Source: Methanomassiliicoccales archaeon
GTDB taxonomy: Archaea; Thermoplasmatota; Thermoplasmata; Methanomassiliicoccales; JACIVX01
DNA length: 16,794 nt
Direction of reading: 5' to 3'
NCBI GenBank assembly: GCA_024464195.1
Contig: JANHAK010000006.1
Location: forward strand, 1 to 16,794
The notes under the pieces were generated by a model, which saw only the letters and a program-made list of their open reading frames with translations, was not told where the DNA came from and made no database searches. Both the position numbers and the translations under genes were made by a program. Each line of letters opens with the position of its first letter. Position 1 is the first letter of the stretch. This document shows positions 7,091 to 14,517 of this stretch, one piece after another.

Positions 7091-10000
7091 TCACATGAAA
7101 TCGGTGAGAGTGCACTTCTTTACTTTATCATTCTCAAACAGCGAGTTGATGGAATTTTCGATGAGTGCGATTCGTTGCAAGGTGTAATTTGGCAGACCAA
7201 ACTTCTTTCCAATCTCCTTCGTGATCTCAAGGTATTTCTTGATGCTCTTTTCGTGCACAGTCAGAGTGAGGTTGGCACCGCAATAACATTTGCCTCTCAG
7301 TGGCATTCTACGATAACTCGCATTGCATTTTGTGCATCTGAGACGCTGACCTGAAAAACTATTCAAGTTGCCGATCATATCAGGCAAGAAATGTCTCGTG
7401 ATCACTCTATAGACAACGTCGGTCTCGTCGACTGCCCTGATCTTTTTCGCCAATTCAAGCTGTGCATTCATTTTATCGATCATCGTTTCGAGGATCTTGT
7501 ATGACGATTCTTTCGGACCCTCAGCGATATCTCTTGTATCATGTGTAAAACCGAATCCTTCGTACTGAAGAACTGAACCAATCCTATTCGCGATAAGATC
7601 CATCATTTCCTGGATTTCCTTTGGATGTTTGAAAGACATAGAGGCTTCATAAAACTCTAACGGATACTGCCATCGCACGTCGAGATTATGTGCTTCCTTA
7701 TCGATTTCATTCGGATCGATGCGAGTCGTGAGAACGAGTGGAGCGTCCATCAAGCCACCTCTCCTATCAGGAAGAAATGATCTGGAAAAGTTGATCAATG
7801 CGTCAAGAAGGAGAATGCAACTGTCTTCATCACCATCCGCATTTCGCCTCTTTGCCGCATGGAAGAATGGATGGCCATAACCAACGTTCGCATCTGTAAA
7901 TCCGATGATCCTGCATAGCACGCCTCCAGACGTGTGAGGTGCTAAGCCGATTGCTAGATGCCCGATCAAATCTGATCGGTGATTGGCATTGTAATATGGA
8001 TTAAGACCATAATGGTCTTGTAGAAGTTCATCGACGAATTTAGCAACCTTCACGAGATAATCTCCACAAGAAGACGAGGGGATTATATCCTGAACTTTCA
8101 GTTCGCAAAGTTGTGTGTCGTCGATTAGTTCATTGCCAAACGCGTCCTTCATATATCCTAGGGATCGAGCCTTTTCAACCGTCAGCCCGATCTCACGCGG
8201 TCTGAAATGCGTGAGTGGGACATCCGTCATATCAAATCGGATTGTTCCATCTTTAAACACAAAAACGTCGTGTTTCGCCCTTAAAATCCCCTTCTCAATT
8301 GCCTCTGGGGTCTTGTTTCTAGAGATCATCCCCTGAACGCCTTTGATCTCTGGTAGGCTTCTTTCTCCGAGACGTTCTATTGCCTGCTTGAGAATTTTGG
8401 ATATCGGAATGCGCTGGAGTTCGGGATCGCCAGAAACGACCGTATGAGATCCGCACTCACACACACACAGAAATGTCTTTTTTCCGCATGCTCTGCACTG
8501 TCTGACTCCCACCTCCACCTCAATCTCTTCTTCAGTCGCTGCCTCACTCAATAATCTTTGTAGACCCCCACTCTGCCCAAGAGGAAAGAGGATGTGAGGG
8601 GGTGGTCGCATTTTTCTTTCCTTGGCTTTCTCTGGTCTTGCCATTCTGGCACCGATCCTCGTTACTGCCCGGGGCCGTACCGTAATTCCCATCGCCCTTG
8701 AAACGGCGGTCAATGGATCTTCGCCCTCGAAGACCGCGATCTCTACAATCTTCTCACCATGGTGGCTAAGACCGAGCCCGGCGAGAACCGGTTCGGCATA
8801 TTTTTCCAAAATAACAAAGTCGTCAACAACTCTGTGCAGAGCTCCCAGTCTTTCGAGTATGTTCTTTATTTTAACATCTCTCTTGATCCAAAGGGTACCG
8901 TGTTGCCAAATTGCATTTTTCAATAGATATGATCGCAAGTCTCTCAAGCCGTCTATCTCAACATCTGACCAAAAAAGATTGAATTTCGGATGTAGAGGGA
9001 CATCATAAGTTCTCGAAATTCTTACCGCTTCCTCGAAATCCGGATCTATCCAGTTCTCCGGCAGATCACCGCATGCCCTCCTGAGCTCTTCTCTATACCA
9101 TTCTAAAGAGTATGCACCAGGAACCAATACATGATTGTTTTCGACAAACTCCCCGAAGGAGATTAGAATCTCGCCTAGATCGACGATCTCCTTAATCCTA
9201 CCTCGGATCTTTTCGAACTCATCTACGGAATTGACCTGAACAAGATCGCCGTTATCGAGCAATACGATCGGCCCTTCAATCGAATCACAGGGTGTCGCCG
9301 CACCTGCTTTCCCAGGCCTCTCGAGTTTTATTTGTGTACCAACTGCAATGAATTCATCGAGTGCATACATTGTGGCCGGATTCAAACCGATAGCCGCGAG
9401 TCCCGTTGCTCTCCCGCGACCGTATCTTAATCTGAAGCCACCAACTCTCGAGGGATGCGCAAGAACAGGTCTTCCGGCAACAATATCCTTGAGATATTTA
9501 TAGTCTGGTGCGATTTTGGTGGACTCTGATTCTTCCGAGGACTTTTTCTTAAGATCGAGGTACTCATTGATGAAATCCCAACCATCAATCCCCAGAAGCT
9601 TAACATGTTTCTGGATCTTTGGTGCCTTTTGACACAAACCTTCTGCGATGACAAGACAAGCACCACCCCTAACCTTGTTTGTTTCAACTCTAGGAAGGTC
9701 CCTGTAACCGGATATCTCAACGTCTTCGGTTCCTTCACCATCGATGCAAACAGGACAGTTTTTAACAATTAATTCGATTTCTTCATTTGATGGCGTGTAC
9801 TGCAAATGCTGGCATTGCTTGTAAAGCGGTATTTCTTCCTTGAATCGCTGAACTTCGCCATGAGTAGGTTGATATCGCCCAATCCCAAATTCCCGTCTCA
9901 CTACATCCCCTATAAGTACACTCAAGGCCTGTCCCGTGCCTCCAGCTGATCTGATAGGGCCAGCAAACAAAATCGCGAGATACTCGCTTCCGTCGGAATT

Positions 10001-10396
10001 GCGACCGATTTTTACTCCAGCAATACCCTCGAGGGGAGCTACGAGAATTCCTTCAGTGAGAACCGCAAGTCCCACACGAATCGCCCTATCGATCGCTTCT
10101 TCTCTCGACTTCGCAGGTCTGTTTGCGATTTCTCTCGCGACAAGTAACGAGACTTCTTCCCTATCATGACGTGAGCTCAATTCTCTAATTTTCTCGGCAA
10201 TACCTTCGACGTTCCAAGATGAGAGAAGCTTCTCAACTCTCGATGCCAAATCCTCAGCTCTCGGTATCTCGACAAAAGTCTCTGGATCGAGGCCCCTTGC
10301 TCTTGCTCGCCTAGCTATCGCGTAACATCGATCGACTTCGCTCGAAAGCGCATCGAAGTATCTTTTCATTTCCTCGCTGCAAGCAAGTTCATTCAT
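7091..10396 (-). CDS. polC: DNA polymerase D large subunit DP2
   Basis: Catalytic subunit of the archaeal replicative polymerase PolD, a two-barrel enzyme that works with the exonuclease subunit DP1 (not in this window). The 1101 residues cover the whole family length without an intein. Visible hallmarks are the N-terminal MKRYFDALSSEVDRCYAIARRAR region, the FAGPIRSAGGTGQALSVLIGD segment, and a first CxxC at Cys214/217. A Cys cluster lies at 634-648 (CRACG...CVCECG), the catalytic NADGDED motif at 852-858 (Asn852, Asp854, Asp856), and a C-terminal zinc module at Cys1021, 1024, 1037 and 1039. The final eight residues, KCTLTDFM, resemble a PCNA-interacting peptide. The ATG at 10396 is the only standard start after the in-frame stop upstream. 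It lies 39 bp behind the NOG1-like gene, so the two probably form one transcript. Confidence 0.97.
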   Translation of the reverse strand: MNELACSEEMKRYFDALSSEVDRCYAIARRARARGLDPETFVEIPRAEDLASRVEKLLSSWNVEGIAEKIRELSSRHDREEVSLLVAREIANRPAKSREEAIDRAIRVGLAVLTEGILVAPLEGIAGVKIGRNSDGSEYLAILFAGPIRSAGGTGQALSVLIGDVVRREFGIGRYQPTHGEVQRFKEEIPLYKQCQHLQYTPSNEEIELIVKNCPVCIDGEGTEDVEISGYRDLPRVETNKVRGGACLVIAEGLCQKAPKIQKHVKLLGIDGWDFINEYLDLKKKSSEESESTKIAPDYKYLKDIVAGRPVLAHPSRVGGFRLRYGRGRATGLAAIGLNPATMYALDEFIAVGTQIKLERPGKAGAATPCDSIEGPIVLLDNGDLVQVNSVDEFEKIRGRIKEIVDLGEILISFGEFVENNHVLVPGAYSLEWYREELRRACGDLPENWIDPDFEEAVRISRTYDVPLHPKFNLFWSDVEIDGLRDLRSYLLKNAIWQHGTLWIKRDVKIKNILERLGALHRVVDDFVILEKYAEPVLAGLGLSHHGEKIVEIAVFEGEDPLTAVSRAMGITVRPRAVTRIGARMARPEKAKERKMRPPPHILFPLGQSGGLQRLLSEAATEEEIEVEVGVRQCRACGKKTFLCVCECGSHTVVSGDPELQRIPISKILKQAIERLGERSLPEIKGVQGMISRNKTPEAIEKGILRAKHDVFVFKDGTIRFDMTDVPLTHFRPREIGLTVEKARSLGYMKDAFGNELIDDTQLCELKVQDIIPSSSCGDYLVKVAKFVDELLQDHYGLNPYYNANHRSDLIGHLAIGLAPHTSGGVLCRIIGFTDANVGYGHPFFHAAKRRNADGDEDSCILLLDALINFSRSFLPDRRGGLMDAPLVLTTRIDPNEIDKEAHNLDVRWQYPLEFYEASMSFKHPKEIQEMMDLIANRIGSVLQYEGFGFTHDTRDIAEGPKESSYKILETMIDKMNAQLELAKKIRAVDETDVVYRVITRHFLPDMIGNLNSFSGQRLRCTKCNASYRRMPLRGKCYCGANLTLTVHEKSIKKYLEITKEIGKKFGLPNYTLQRIALIENSINSLFENDKVKKCTLTDFM

Positions 10397-10435
10397 AGCC
10401 TTCTGGATCTCCTCGGCTAATGAGCAAATTTTATC

Positions 10436-11434
10436 CTAAATAGCTATCGGCTCACTATTGTTTGCTTTTCTAGTTCTATCAAGCATTTCAATAATTAAAC
10501 CTAGAAGATCATCGATTCCGTCGCCAGTGAGTGCTGAAATTTTCATGCGAGGACTTTCGATCTTCACAATGTCAGACTTGTTCTCAATTTCGATGATAGG
10601 AATACCAGCAAGATTTGTCTTGATCGATTCGAGTAATGCGAGTTGATCTTTCATACTGTATCCCGAAGTTTCTGATGGATCGATCAAAAATACGATTACG
10701 TCTGCTAAATGCTTGAGAGCCAGTATGGCCTGAAGTTCTATCTTGTTCCGTTCCTCGAGCTTTCTATCGAGTAAACCTGGTGTATCAACAACCTGGTACC
10801 TTTTTCGCCCAACCACAAAATGACCGATCCCAATCCCCTGTGTTGTGAAGGGGTAGGGAGCGATTTTAGGCCTTGCAGTCGAAATTCTCTCAACGAGCTG
10901 GCTTTTACCAACATTTGGAAATCCGGCGATCACGACAGTTGGAACCGTTGGATCAATCTCCGGGAGCTCCTTGAGTTTATCTCTGGCAAATGCAACAAAT
11001 TTCAGATCCTGATCGATTTGGTCAACTAAAGAAGAAAGTCTGCCATAAAACTCCCTCCTTAATCGGGATATTTCCTCTGAATTCTGAGCCTTCTTAACCT
11101 TTCCAAGATACACTTTTTCGAGCTCGAGTGCTTTGGCAGAACACCAGTTGAGTGCACCAAGAGATTTCTTCAATTTGTCGATCCCGAGGATAACATCAAT
11201 AAGTTCCATTTCAAACTGGCTTGTCTTTGAAAAGCTGGGAAAGGCTTTAACATATTTCGCGAGATTTGACGAAATAATATCTCCAGCGACGGAAATCTTA
11301 GATATTGCAGTTTTTTTATTCTTATCGACATTATCAAAACCTTTTTTCTGTATCTTCGAAGCTTTCTTGAACGCTTTATCGAGCAATTCCTTCGAGCAGA
11401 GTATCGTTGGTATTTTTTTCCGCGAATTTGCCAC
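10436..11434 (-). CDS. NOG1-like GTP-binding protein
   Basis: A 332-residue GTPase of the OBG/NOG1 branch. The helical N-terminal half (residues 1-160) is rich in Lys and Glu and resembles the NOG1 N-terminal bundle. The G domain shows G1 GFPNVGKS (171-178), switch threonines in FTTQG (196-200), G3 DTPG (217-220), G4 NKSD (285-288) and G5 SAL (300-302). Eukaryotic NOG1 acts in 60S maturation, and a role in large-subunit assembly is the likely archaeal counterpart. Translation starts at GTG 11434; an overlapping ATG two bases upstream is in another frame. It lies directly upstream of polC on the same strand, so replication and ribosome-assembly functions share a likely transcript. Confidence 0.88.
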   Translation of the reverse strand: MANSRKKIPTILCSKELLDKAFKKASKIQKKGFDNVDKNKKTAISKISVAGDIISSNLAKYVKAFPSFSKTSQFEMELIDVILGIDKLKKSLGALNWCSAKALELEKVYLGKVKKAQNSEEISRLRREFYGRLSSLVDQIDQDLKFVAFARDKLKELPEIDPTVPTVVIAGFPNVGKSQLVERISTARPKIAPYPFTTQGIGIGHFVVGRKRYQVVDTPGLLDRKLEERNKIELQAILALKHLADVIVFLIDPSETSGYSMKDQLALLESIKTNLAGIPIIEIENKSDIVKIESPRMKISALTGDGIDDLLGLIIEMLDRTRKANNSEPIAI

Positions 11435-11456
11435 ATTATGCCTAAACCACTAGGGA

Positions 11457-11468
11457 AGCTTTAATCTA
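11457..11468. promoter_or_regulatory. Possible shared TATA element between divergent genes
   Basis: AGCTTTAATCTA reads as CTTTAAT on the plus strand and ATTAAAG on the minus strand. Its centre is about 29 bases from the NOG1-like GTG and about 40 bases from the ModE-Nudix GTG. One element could therefore serve both directions, with a nearly leaderless NOG1-like mRNA and a short SD-containing leader on the plus side. Only 68 bp separate the two genes. Inferred from position. Confidence 0.35.
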
Positions 11469-11502
11469 TCACCGCAAGCGATTCATCCAATGAGGCGATG
11501 AT

Positions 11503-12222
11503 GTGAAATATGAAATCGCATATCGATTGTGGTTAAAGAAAGATGGACAATTCTTGCTGAGCGAAGGGCGTGCAAAGCTCCTCAAGTTGATAAAGGAATT
11601 CGGATCGCTTTCAAAGGCTGCTGACGAGATGAATATGTCGTACAGGCATGCGTGGGGAGCTATCAAGAAAATTGAGGAAACTTTGGGAACGAAGATCATT
11701 TATTCAGAGAGGGGAGGCCAGGAGGGCGGAACATCGAAGCTTACGCCAGAAGGGGAAGACCTATTAGAACAATACGAAATTCAAAAGAGCCTTTTTGATC
11801 AGCAGTTGAAAATGCTTTACAAAAGACCTGCTCTAGCTACAGACGGTATAGTGATTATTGATGAAAAAATCCTTCTTGTAAGAAGAGGAAGGGATCCTTT
11901 CAAAGGTAAATACGCGCTTCCTGGCGGCATTGTTGAATATGGTGAGACTGTCGAAAGATGTGTTGTCAGAGAAATTAAAGAAGAAACAGGTATTGATGCG
12001 AAAATTCTGCAATTGATCGGGATCTATTCAGATCCAGAGAGAGACCCCCGCGGCCATTTCATATCGGTTGTTTTTCATCTTCATCGTGTTGGGGGAGAGC
12101 TAAAAGCAGGCGATGATGCTTCTGCAGTCAAACTCTTTGAGATCGATAGGCTCCCTGAGCTCGCCTTTGATCACCGTAGGATCGTTGAAGACTTCTTAAC
12201 AATGAAAGGAATTTCAAATTAG
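11503..12222 (+). CDS. ModE-type winged helix fused to a Nudix hydrolase
   Basis: A 239-residue two-domain protein. Residues ~18-90 form a LysR/ModE-like winged helix: GSLSKAADEMNMSYRHAWGAIKKIEETLG, then SERGGQEGGTSKLTPEG in the wing, the pattern of the ModE DNA-binding domain. In place of ModE's molybdate-binding TOBE domains, residues ~112-235 form a Nudix domain with a perfect box (Gly142, Glu148, Arg156-Glu157, Glu160-Glu161, Gly163), so the catalytic metal ligands are present. DPERDPRGH (177-185) resembles ADP-ribose pyrophosphatase relatives. The protein may bind DNA and sense or hydrolyse a nucleoside-diphosphate derivative such as ADP-ribose; this is inference. The GTG start has GAGG 7 bases upstream and an in-frame stop just before. 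It is divergent from the NOG1-like gene and followed by an Lrp-type regulator. Confidence 0.88.
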   Translation: MKYEIAYRLWLKKDGQFLLSEGRAKLLKLIKEFGSLSKAADEMNMSYRHAWGAIKKIEETLGTKIIYSERGGQEGGTSKLTPEGEDLLEQYEIQKSLFDQQLKMLYKRPALATDGIVIIDEKILLVRRGRDPFKGKYALPGGIVEYGETVERCVVREIKEETGIDAKILQLIGIYSDPERDPRGHFISVVFHLHRVGGELKAGDDASAVKLFEIDRLPELAFDHRRIVEDFLTMKGISN

Positions 12223-12262
12223 TTCATGTTAATCGGAATCGAAAATCGCTGTTTTGAAAAGT

Positions 12263-12272
12263 ATTTCTATAT
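12263..12272 (+). promoter_or_regulatory. Putative TATA box of the Lrp/AsnC gene
   Basis: TATTTCTATAT lies about 25 bases before the ATG at 12290 and 34 before the ATG at 12299. There is no SD before either. This spacing suggests a leaderless message starting at or near one of these ATGs, and argues against the upstream TTG at 12254. Confidence 0.4.
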
Positions 12273-12289
12273 GCCTCGGCAATATTGTA

Positions 12290-12736
12290 ATGAATCGCAT
12301 GGACGATGAACTTGATAAAGAAATTCTTCAGTTACTGAGAAAGAATGCAAAACTTACATATGAAGAAATAGGACAATTGCTGAACAGGTCTCCTTCCACT
12401 GTCAGAGATAGAATTAAGAAAATGGAAGAAACAAGGACGATCCTTGGGTATTCGGCTATTGTGGATCACGAGCGACTAGGTGTTTTCTCCGATGCGATAG
12501 TTTGTGCTGATATCGAACCCGATAAGGCGTCATCAGCCATTTCCGCACTTTTTTCAATAGAAAATGTTGTAGAAATACTCAATGTAACTGGCGAAAGAAG
12601 AGTTATGATAAGAGTGAGAGCAAGAAACAACCGTGAACTTTCGGAAATCATTGAAAGGAAAGTTAGACCAATGGGTTTCAACAATATTGAGACGATTCTC
12701 GTGTTAAAACCGATTGTGCGCTATCCTGGTTTTTGA
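12290..12736 (+). CDS. Lrp/AsnC-family transcriptional regulator
   Basis: A 148-residue regulator with the full family architecture. The N-terminal AsnC-type helix-turn-helix (LDKEILQLLRKNAKLTYEEIGQLLNRSPSTVRDRIKKME) spans about residues 8-46. It is followed by the RAM/ActD-like ligand-binding and oligomerisation domain (about 65-140), with VVEILNVTGERRVMIRVRARN in the middle. Such proteins usually sense amino acids and control amino-acid metabolism; the effector here is unknown. The frame extends upstream to TTG 12254, but those residues do not look like family sequence. ATG 12290 or ATG 12299 (MDDELDKEI, the classical Lrp start) fits the TATA-like box better. It runs convergent with the C_GCAxxG_C_C gene, with 35 bp between stops. 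Confidence 0.9.
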   Translation: MNRMDDELDKEILQLLRKNAKLTYEEIGQLLNRSPSTVRDRIKKMEETRTILGYSAIVDHERLGVFSDAIVCADIEPDKASSAISALFSIENVVEILNVTGERRVMIRVRARNNRELSEIIERKVRPMGFNNIETILVLKPIVRYPGF

Positions 12737-12770
12737 ATTTGGAACGAGATTTGAGGAGCATCCATTGTTA

Positions 12771-12792
12771 CTTACCGTTGCCTTACCGTTGA
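12771..12792. repeat. 11-bp tandem duplication at a gene end
   Basis: CTTACCGTTG-C/A occurs twice head to tail (12771-12781 and 12782-12792). The duplication covers the last codons and the TAA stop of the minus-strand redox-family gene. Eleven bases is not a multiple of three, so the duplication sets the reading frame at the C-terminus. Confidence 0.7.
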
Positions 12793-13332
12793 TTTAATTT
12801 CATTAATCTTACCCGTTTTTTCTAGCTCATCAAGGATAATTTCTGCAGTCCAAATTGCGGCCTGAGCAACAAGCTCTGGACATTTGTTTTCCTGATACGC
12901 GATCGCGTCGAAAGCTTTGTATTCTTCTGGGTTCCAGAGGTTAAATTTTCTGCCGAGATAGTTCTCCTGGATTTCTGCGCAGACGACACTACCATATTTT
13001 TGCTCAAATCGCACACAGAGATCTTTTGCCAATCGATACGCGATCATTCTTTTTCTTTCTGGGTCTTTAAAATCGCGCCGTTCTCTTCCAAAGAACATTC
13101 CGATCATCATCACCCCACCAGAAAGAGCTCCACATGAGCCATGCGTGGTTAGCCCTGCGCCGCCGGATAAGCCACTCGCCGATTTGAATACCATATCATC
13201 TTGCATGCCAAAGGCATCTTGAAGGGCCGCAAGAACCGCTTGTGCGCATCCTCTATTTTCTTTTTCATACTTGAAGGCCAATTCACTTACTTTTTGTAAG
13301 AGTCTTGCACGCTCAATTTCCATGCCGGACAA
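12772..13332 (-). CDS. C_GCAxxG_C_C-family putative redox protein
   Basis: A cytoplasmic protein of up to 186 residues with the spaced-cysteine signature of the C_GCAxxG_C_C family: Cys29 in RGCAQAVLAAL, Cys67 in GSCGALSGG, then Cys106, Cys118 and Cys151. A redox or metal-binding role is assumed for the family, but no reaction is established. It has no signal peptide or membrane helix. Two starts are possible: TTG 13332, with AAGGG 6-7 bases upstream, and ATG 13323 (residue 4), which would suit a leaderless transcript from the GAATATTTG box near 13350. The C-terminal codons overlap an 11-bp tandem duplication. Neighbours on the same strand are a MEDS sensor and a Cys-rich ferredoxin, consistent with a redox-related block. 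Confidence 0.85.
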   Translation of the reverse strand: MSGMEIERARLLQKVSELAFKYEKENRGCAQAVLAALQDAFGMQDDMVFKSASGLSGGAGLTTHGSCGALSGGVMMIGMFFGRERRDFKDPERKRMIAYRLAKDLCVRFEQKYGSVVCAEIQENYLGRKFNLWNPEEYKAFDAIAYQENKCPELVAQAAIWTAEIILDELEKTGKINEIKSTVRQR

Positions 13333-13402
13333 TATATCCCTTCAAATATTCAATCATCACGCGAAAGTGTTGAGACGAATCGACTGATAAAACGGCTCGT
13401 GC

Positions 13403-13421
13403 CAACTTCTAAATCAAGTTG
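13403..13421. repeat. Inverted repeat upstream of the C_GCAxxG_C_C gene
   Basis: CAACTT and AAGTTG form perfect 6-bp arms around a 7-base spacer, in the 157-bp gap between the MEDS gene and the C_GCAxxG_C_C gene. It is about 70 bp upstream of the latter. On the minus strand TTTTAT follows about 10 bases after the repeat. It may be a regulator site or contribute to 3'-end formation of the MEDS transcript. Confidence 0.3.
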
Positions 13422-13489
13422 CAAGTAAAGATTTCGAGCTGAAGATTGTTTATACAAATACCAAGCGACCACTTTACAATGTTCTTTAC

Positions 13490-14149
13490 CTATTTTCTTC
13501 TTGCCACAGTGGAACTACCTGGAGCTGATTTCGCACTTTCACCAATTTTCGAATCAAAAAAGGAAAAAATTGAATTATCCATCTTCCTCACTACGATCCA
13601 ATTCCTTCTTTCTAAGGTCTGTCCGCGTAGCACGAGCTGATGCACATTCATTGCTGATTCTAGCTGTTGTGAATTGAATAACCTTGAATCATACTGGCAC
13701 ATGATTCTGATGTTTTTTGGAACACCACACAGATCGATTGCTCGTTCATAATGTAGGAAAGGTTGAAAAAGTGATGGATAATGCGGAAGCCAGGAAATGT
13801 CACCTGCAATAATCGCACCTTCACAACCTTCCTTATCGATTTTGTTAGCTAGCTCCCGCAACAATTTCAGAATCGACTCCATCAGGAATTCACCAGTCGG
13901 ACAATACGTCTCGTATGATGGCATGACCGATAATTTGCCATTTTTCAATGCGCTTTTGATCACTCTACCGATTTCTCCATCTGCATAGGAAACGTGCTTT
14001 TCGATGTCCTTATCGGAGAGGTAAACAATCTTTTCATCATCACCCATCATAGCGATCATGTCGAAGAGGGATCGCAGCAACTCCCTGTCATCTCGATAAA
14101 TATGAATTATGTGGTCGCCTTGGTGAAATCGGCTCGTCCATTTTTGCAT
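13490..14149 (-). CDS. MEDS-domain sensor protein, stand-alone
   Basis: A 219-residue soluble protein that is almost entirely one MEDS domain (methanogen/methylotroph DcmR sensory domain). Typical features are GDHIIHIYRDDRELLRSLFDMI at residues 11-32, the DEKIVYLSD strand, EFLMESILKLLREL in the middle, and FLHYERAIDL...IRIMCQYDSRLF...VHQLVLRG towards the end. The fold is a KaiC/RecA-like relic without a Walker A motif, so ATP hydrolysis is not expected. In DcmR the domain is linked to a DNA-binding part and senses a one-carbon substrate. Here no output domain is attached, so a partner protein is probably needed. GAGGAG lies 10 bases before the ATG. A 13-bp palindrome is centred 54 bp upstream. 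Confidence 0.85.
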   Translation of the reverse strand: MQKWTSRFHQGDHIIHIYRDDRELLRSLFDMIAMMGDDEKIVYLSDKDIEKHVSYADGEIGRVIKSALKNGKLSVMPSYETYCPTGEFLMESILKLLRELANKIDKEGCEGAIIAGDISWLPHYPSLFQPFLHYERAIDLCGVPKNIRIMCQYDSRLFNSQQLESAMNVHQLVLRGQTLERRNWIVVRKMDNSIFSFFDSKIGESAKSAPGSSTVARRK

Positions 14150-14517
14150 AACCTAATTGCTCCTCGCGGGATTCCGATCTGAACTCCACAATAGAGCAAA
14201 TAGTATTTGTTATTTTTTGAAAGAATTAATCCCAATCACATGCAAGCCATTATATCAAAATAAATGATCCCAATGTAACGCTAGAACAGTAATTCTGGTA
14301 ACTCATTCGCAAATTACGAAAAATTGTTCGTTTTGCTAATGAAATCATACAGTTCTGAGGAAAAATTGAAATTCCTAACATAAATAAAACAATGATCTTG
14401 AGACGAAAAGAAAGCCATGAAGAATCTCACGCAATCGGAGAATTACATTGTCAGATGTTTTAATTATTCCGATAGTCATTATTCATTTATTCTCTATTGG
14501 GCGAAATTCGAGACAAG
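14150..14517. other. 368-bp AT-rich intergenic region
   Basis: No credible gene on either strand. A plus-strand frame from 14417 runs antisense into the ferredoxin gene and looks like no protein family. The region should contain the promoter of the MEDS gene (minus strand) and the 3' end of the ferredoxin gene. It is strongly AT-rich, holds several TATA-like boxes (for example the minus-strand GATATAATGG near 14250), and includes the palindrome at 14197-14209. No tRNA- or sRNA-like fold was recognised by eye. Confidence 0.5.
14197..14209. promoter_or_regulatory. Palindrome in the MEDS gene promoter region
   Basis: CAAATAGTATTTG is a perfect inverted repeat of six bases around a central G. 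It overlaps a TATA-like AAATACTAT on the minus strand, about 50 bases upstream of the MEDS start codon. A repressor bound here would block the basal promoter. Operator function is inferred from symmetry and position. Confidence 0.35.

Noticed and set aside
8622..9008. Plus-strand frame of 128 codons inside polC
   Set aside because: Antisense to conserved DP2 sequence; no homology recognised and no promoter or SD.
7091..10396. Intein in the DNA polymerase D large subunit gene
   Set aside because: The length (1101 residues) and uninterrupted NADGDED region show that none is inserted.
12230..12270. Three ATCG-containing repeats (ATCGGAATCGAAAATCGC) before the Lrp gene as regulator sites
   Set aside because: ATCG/GATC-like words are common across this window, so the spacing of three copies is not distinctive.
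12254..12289. TTG 12254 as the start of the Lrp/AsnC protein
   Set aside because: The extra 12 residues do not match the family, no SD precedes the TTG, and the TATA-like box would lie within the coding region.
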